Below, piece by piece: positions 4,084-5,433 of a DNA stretch of 5,433 nucleotides (positions are counted from its first letter, which is position 1; every line of letters begins with the position of its first letter). The translations under genes were made by a program, and so were the position numbers. The notes beneath the pieces are model-generated. The model made no database searches. It was not told the DNA's origin and saw only the letters and a program-made list of their open reading frames with translations. This DNA comes from Chloroflexota bacterium (lineage in GTDB: Bacteria; Chloroflexota; Dehalococcoidia; SM23-28-2; RBG-16-64-32), in NCBI GenBank assembly GCA_005880055.1, contig VBJS01000124.1:5777-11209 (forward strand), written 5' to 3'.

Positions 4084-5433
4084 TTGCTGGGACCAAATGC
4101 GGAAGGGCGCACCGGCTTGCCCCGTCTAACGACGGCAATCCCGCAGCCGGCGTCGCCGAGGGCAGATGGACAGCGGCACTCCCTCCTGCCACTAGGGCAG
4201 GCTCTGCTAAAACAGTTTCCAAATAGCCATCTGCACCTGGCAATTCTGGTGGCTCTGGCCACTGCATCGCTCATTGCCTTCGCGGTCCCCATCGCCAGTT
4301 CACAGGCCAGCACCCAGCCTGCATCGTCGCCCCCGCTGACGGCAGCGGGCGACGGCTTGATCGCAGCCCTTCGCACGCAGGCGCAAACCGTTGCGGGGAT
4401 CATTGCACCCTCCGCGGGCGATGCAACGCCCACGCAGGCGTATAGCCGTCTGGGTGTGGTAGGCGGCGCCCGCCTGGTGCCCCCCTCCCTCCTCGCCGCC
4501 GCCGGTCAGTTGGCGGTTGGGGGTGCCTTCTCCAAGGGGCGCGGTTACGCCTCTATGGTCATCCAGCGGCAGAACGCGGTCAGCTTCACCATCCACCAGC
4601 AAGGGCTCTCCAGCTCACACGCGTCCTCGCAGGTTACTGTGGGCCAGGCGCTTGCCGAAGCGGGGATAAGGCTAACCGACGCTGACAGCGTTTCGCCTGC
4701 GCCCGAAAGCCGCCTCACACCGGGAATGCATGTTTATGTTGCCTACTCGAACAGCGTTCGATTAATCGTGGAGGGCCAGGAGCGCCTGACTTACACTCAC
4801 GGCGCGACTGTCGGCGATGCGCTTCGAGAGGCCGGCGTCCAGTTGGAAGCGACGGACCGCGTCTTTCCGCCCGTGGACCAGGCCGTGCGTCCGGGGATGA
4901 CCCTGAGCGTGGTGACGGTGCGAGAGACTCACGAATTCAGCGAGGAACCGATCGAGTACGGCACCGTGTACCAGCAGGACGCAGGCGTGGCGCTCGGCCA
5001 GAAGATCCCGGTACGCGCCGGGGCAGATGGGCTTGTGCGCCGCGAGTACCGCATCGTCCGCATCAACGGGCAGGAGGTCAAGCGCGAGTTCCTGGCGCAA
5101 ACTATCGTGCCCGCCATCGATGCCCTTGTCGCGGTCGGTACGCGGGCGGCAGCCGTAGTTCAACCCGCGCTCGCTCCCGCTCCGGCGGCCGCCGCCGGTG
5201 ACGTTCTCAACTGCGTTCGCTCGCTCACCGTCTACGCAACGTGGTATACGGCAGCCAGCGCCGGCGGCACGACCACTAAAACCGGCACCGCGGTCTACAA
5301 GGGCATCGTCGCCGTGGATCCCTCGGTGATACCGCTCGGCACACGAATGTATATACCTGGATACGGATACGGCCTGGCGGCCGATACCGGCGGCGGTATT
5401 AAGGGCAATATGATCGACCTTGCCTACGCAGCG
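4084..5433 (+). CDS. Membrane-anchored cell-wall protein with DUF348, G5 and 3D domains (3' truncated by window edge)
   Basis: At least 450 residues are visible, and the frame is still open at the right edge. From the TTG start, residues 1-49 are a basic, cytoplasmic-looking leader. Residues about 50-72 are a hydrophobic helix (AILVALATASLIAFAV), a membrane anchor or uncleaved signal. After a Ser/Pro/Ala-rich stretch come two ubiquitin-like DUF348 repeats at about 165-224 and 225-278. Their shared pattern is T/A-TVGDALREAG with R-L-x-PGM, visible as QVTVGQALAEAGI and GATVGDALREAGV. A G5 domain at about 276-343 follows, with EEPIEYGTVYQQD and GLVRREYRIVRINGQEV. An Ala/Pro linker leads to a 3D domain from about 383 with the three family aspartates present: VAVDPS (Asp412), AADTGG (Asp434) and MIDLAY (Asp445). 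The architecture is that of YabE/RpfB-like exported wall-remodelling proteins; the 3D domain is the MltA-related putative muramidase-type fold. Activity on peptidoglycan is inferred. It follows the SRP RNA by about 40 nt with no clear terminator between. Confidence 0.92.
   Translation, partial: MLGPNAEGRTGLPRLTTAIPQPASPRADGQRHSLLPLGQALLKQFPNSHLHLAILVALATASLIAFAVPIASSQASTQPASSPPLTAAGDGLIAALRTQAQTVAGIIAPSAGDATPTQAYSRLGVVGGARLVPPSLLAAAGQLAVGGAFSKGRGYASMVIQRQNAVSFTIHQQGLSSSHASSQVTVGQALAEAGIRLTDADSVSPAPESRLTPGMHVYVAYSNSVRLIVEGQERLTYTHGATVGDALREAGVQLEATDRVFPPVDQAVRPGMTLSVVTVRETHEFSEEPIEYGTVYQQDAGVALGQKIPVRAGADGLVRREYRIVRINGQEVKREFLAQTIVPAIDALVAVGTRAAAVVQPALAPAPAAAAGDVLNCVRSLTVYATWYTAASAGGTTTKTGTAVYKGIVAVDPSVIPLGTRMYIPGYGYGLAADTGGGIKGNMIDLAYAA

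Noticed and set aside
3656..4267. Open frame of 203 codons on the minus strand
   Set aside because: It runs antisense through the whole SRP RNA gene and into the 3D-domain gene, shows no recognisable domain, and is rich in Pro/Ala/Arg as expected for a chance frame in GC-rich DNA.

Overview
The window comes from a GC-rich bacterial chromosome and looks like ordinary host DNA: no transposase, integrase, phage gene, CRISPR array or tRNA is visible. The mix of a NarL-type response regulator, a FabL-like enoyl reductase, a large-type SRP RNA with an Alu domain, and a membrane-anchored ubiquitin-like/G5/3D cell-wall protein suggests a Chloroflexota-like lineage. No true phylogenetic marker protein is present, so this is an inference; a Gram-positive-type relative remains possible.

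Left part (1-964, plus strand): the 3' portion of a NarL/FixJ response regulator with the end of its receiver domain and a complete LuxR-type helix-turn-helix. A small acidic, helical protein of unknown function follows, possibly with its own promoter directly in front of its start codon.

Middle part (993-3469, minus strand): a tight three-gene operon read right to left. It holds galU (UTP-glucose-1-phosphate uridylyltransferase), an unrecognised 269-residue protein with features suggesting a Rossmann or class I amidotransferase-like fold, and an enoyl-ACP-reductase-like short-chain dehydrogenase. The first junction has zero spacing (TAG followed directly by ATG). The second is best read as a 4-base TTGA stop/start overlap behind a GGAGG site. 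The operon converges on the left-hand genes with only 28 bp between the stop codons.

Right part (3470-5433): a 262-bp divergent intergenic region, then a clear sigma-70-type promoter (TTGACA, 17 bp, GATAAC). It is placed exactly to start a roughly 275-nt SRP RNA of the large bacterial type. The RNA ends pair perfectly over 10 bp, and the SRP54-binding hairpin with its GGAA tetraloop is intact. About 40 nt downstream begins a plus-strand gene for a single-pass membrane protein with two ubiquitin-like (DUF348) repeats, a G5 domain and a 3D domain carrying all three signature aspartates. It runs off the right edge of the window.

The themes are envelope and lipid metabolism (UDP-glucose supply, fatty-acid-type reductase, cell-wall remodelling) and protein targeting (SRP RNA). 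I see no clearly new system. The least explained items are the middle operon protein and the small acidic protein beside the response regulator.
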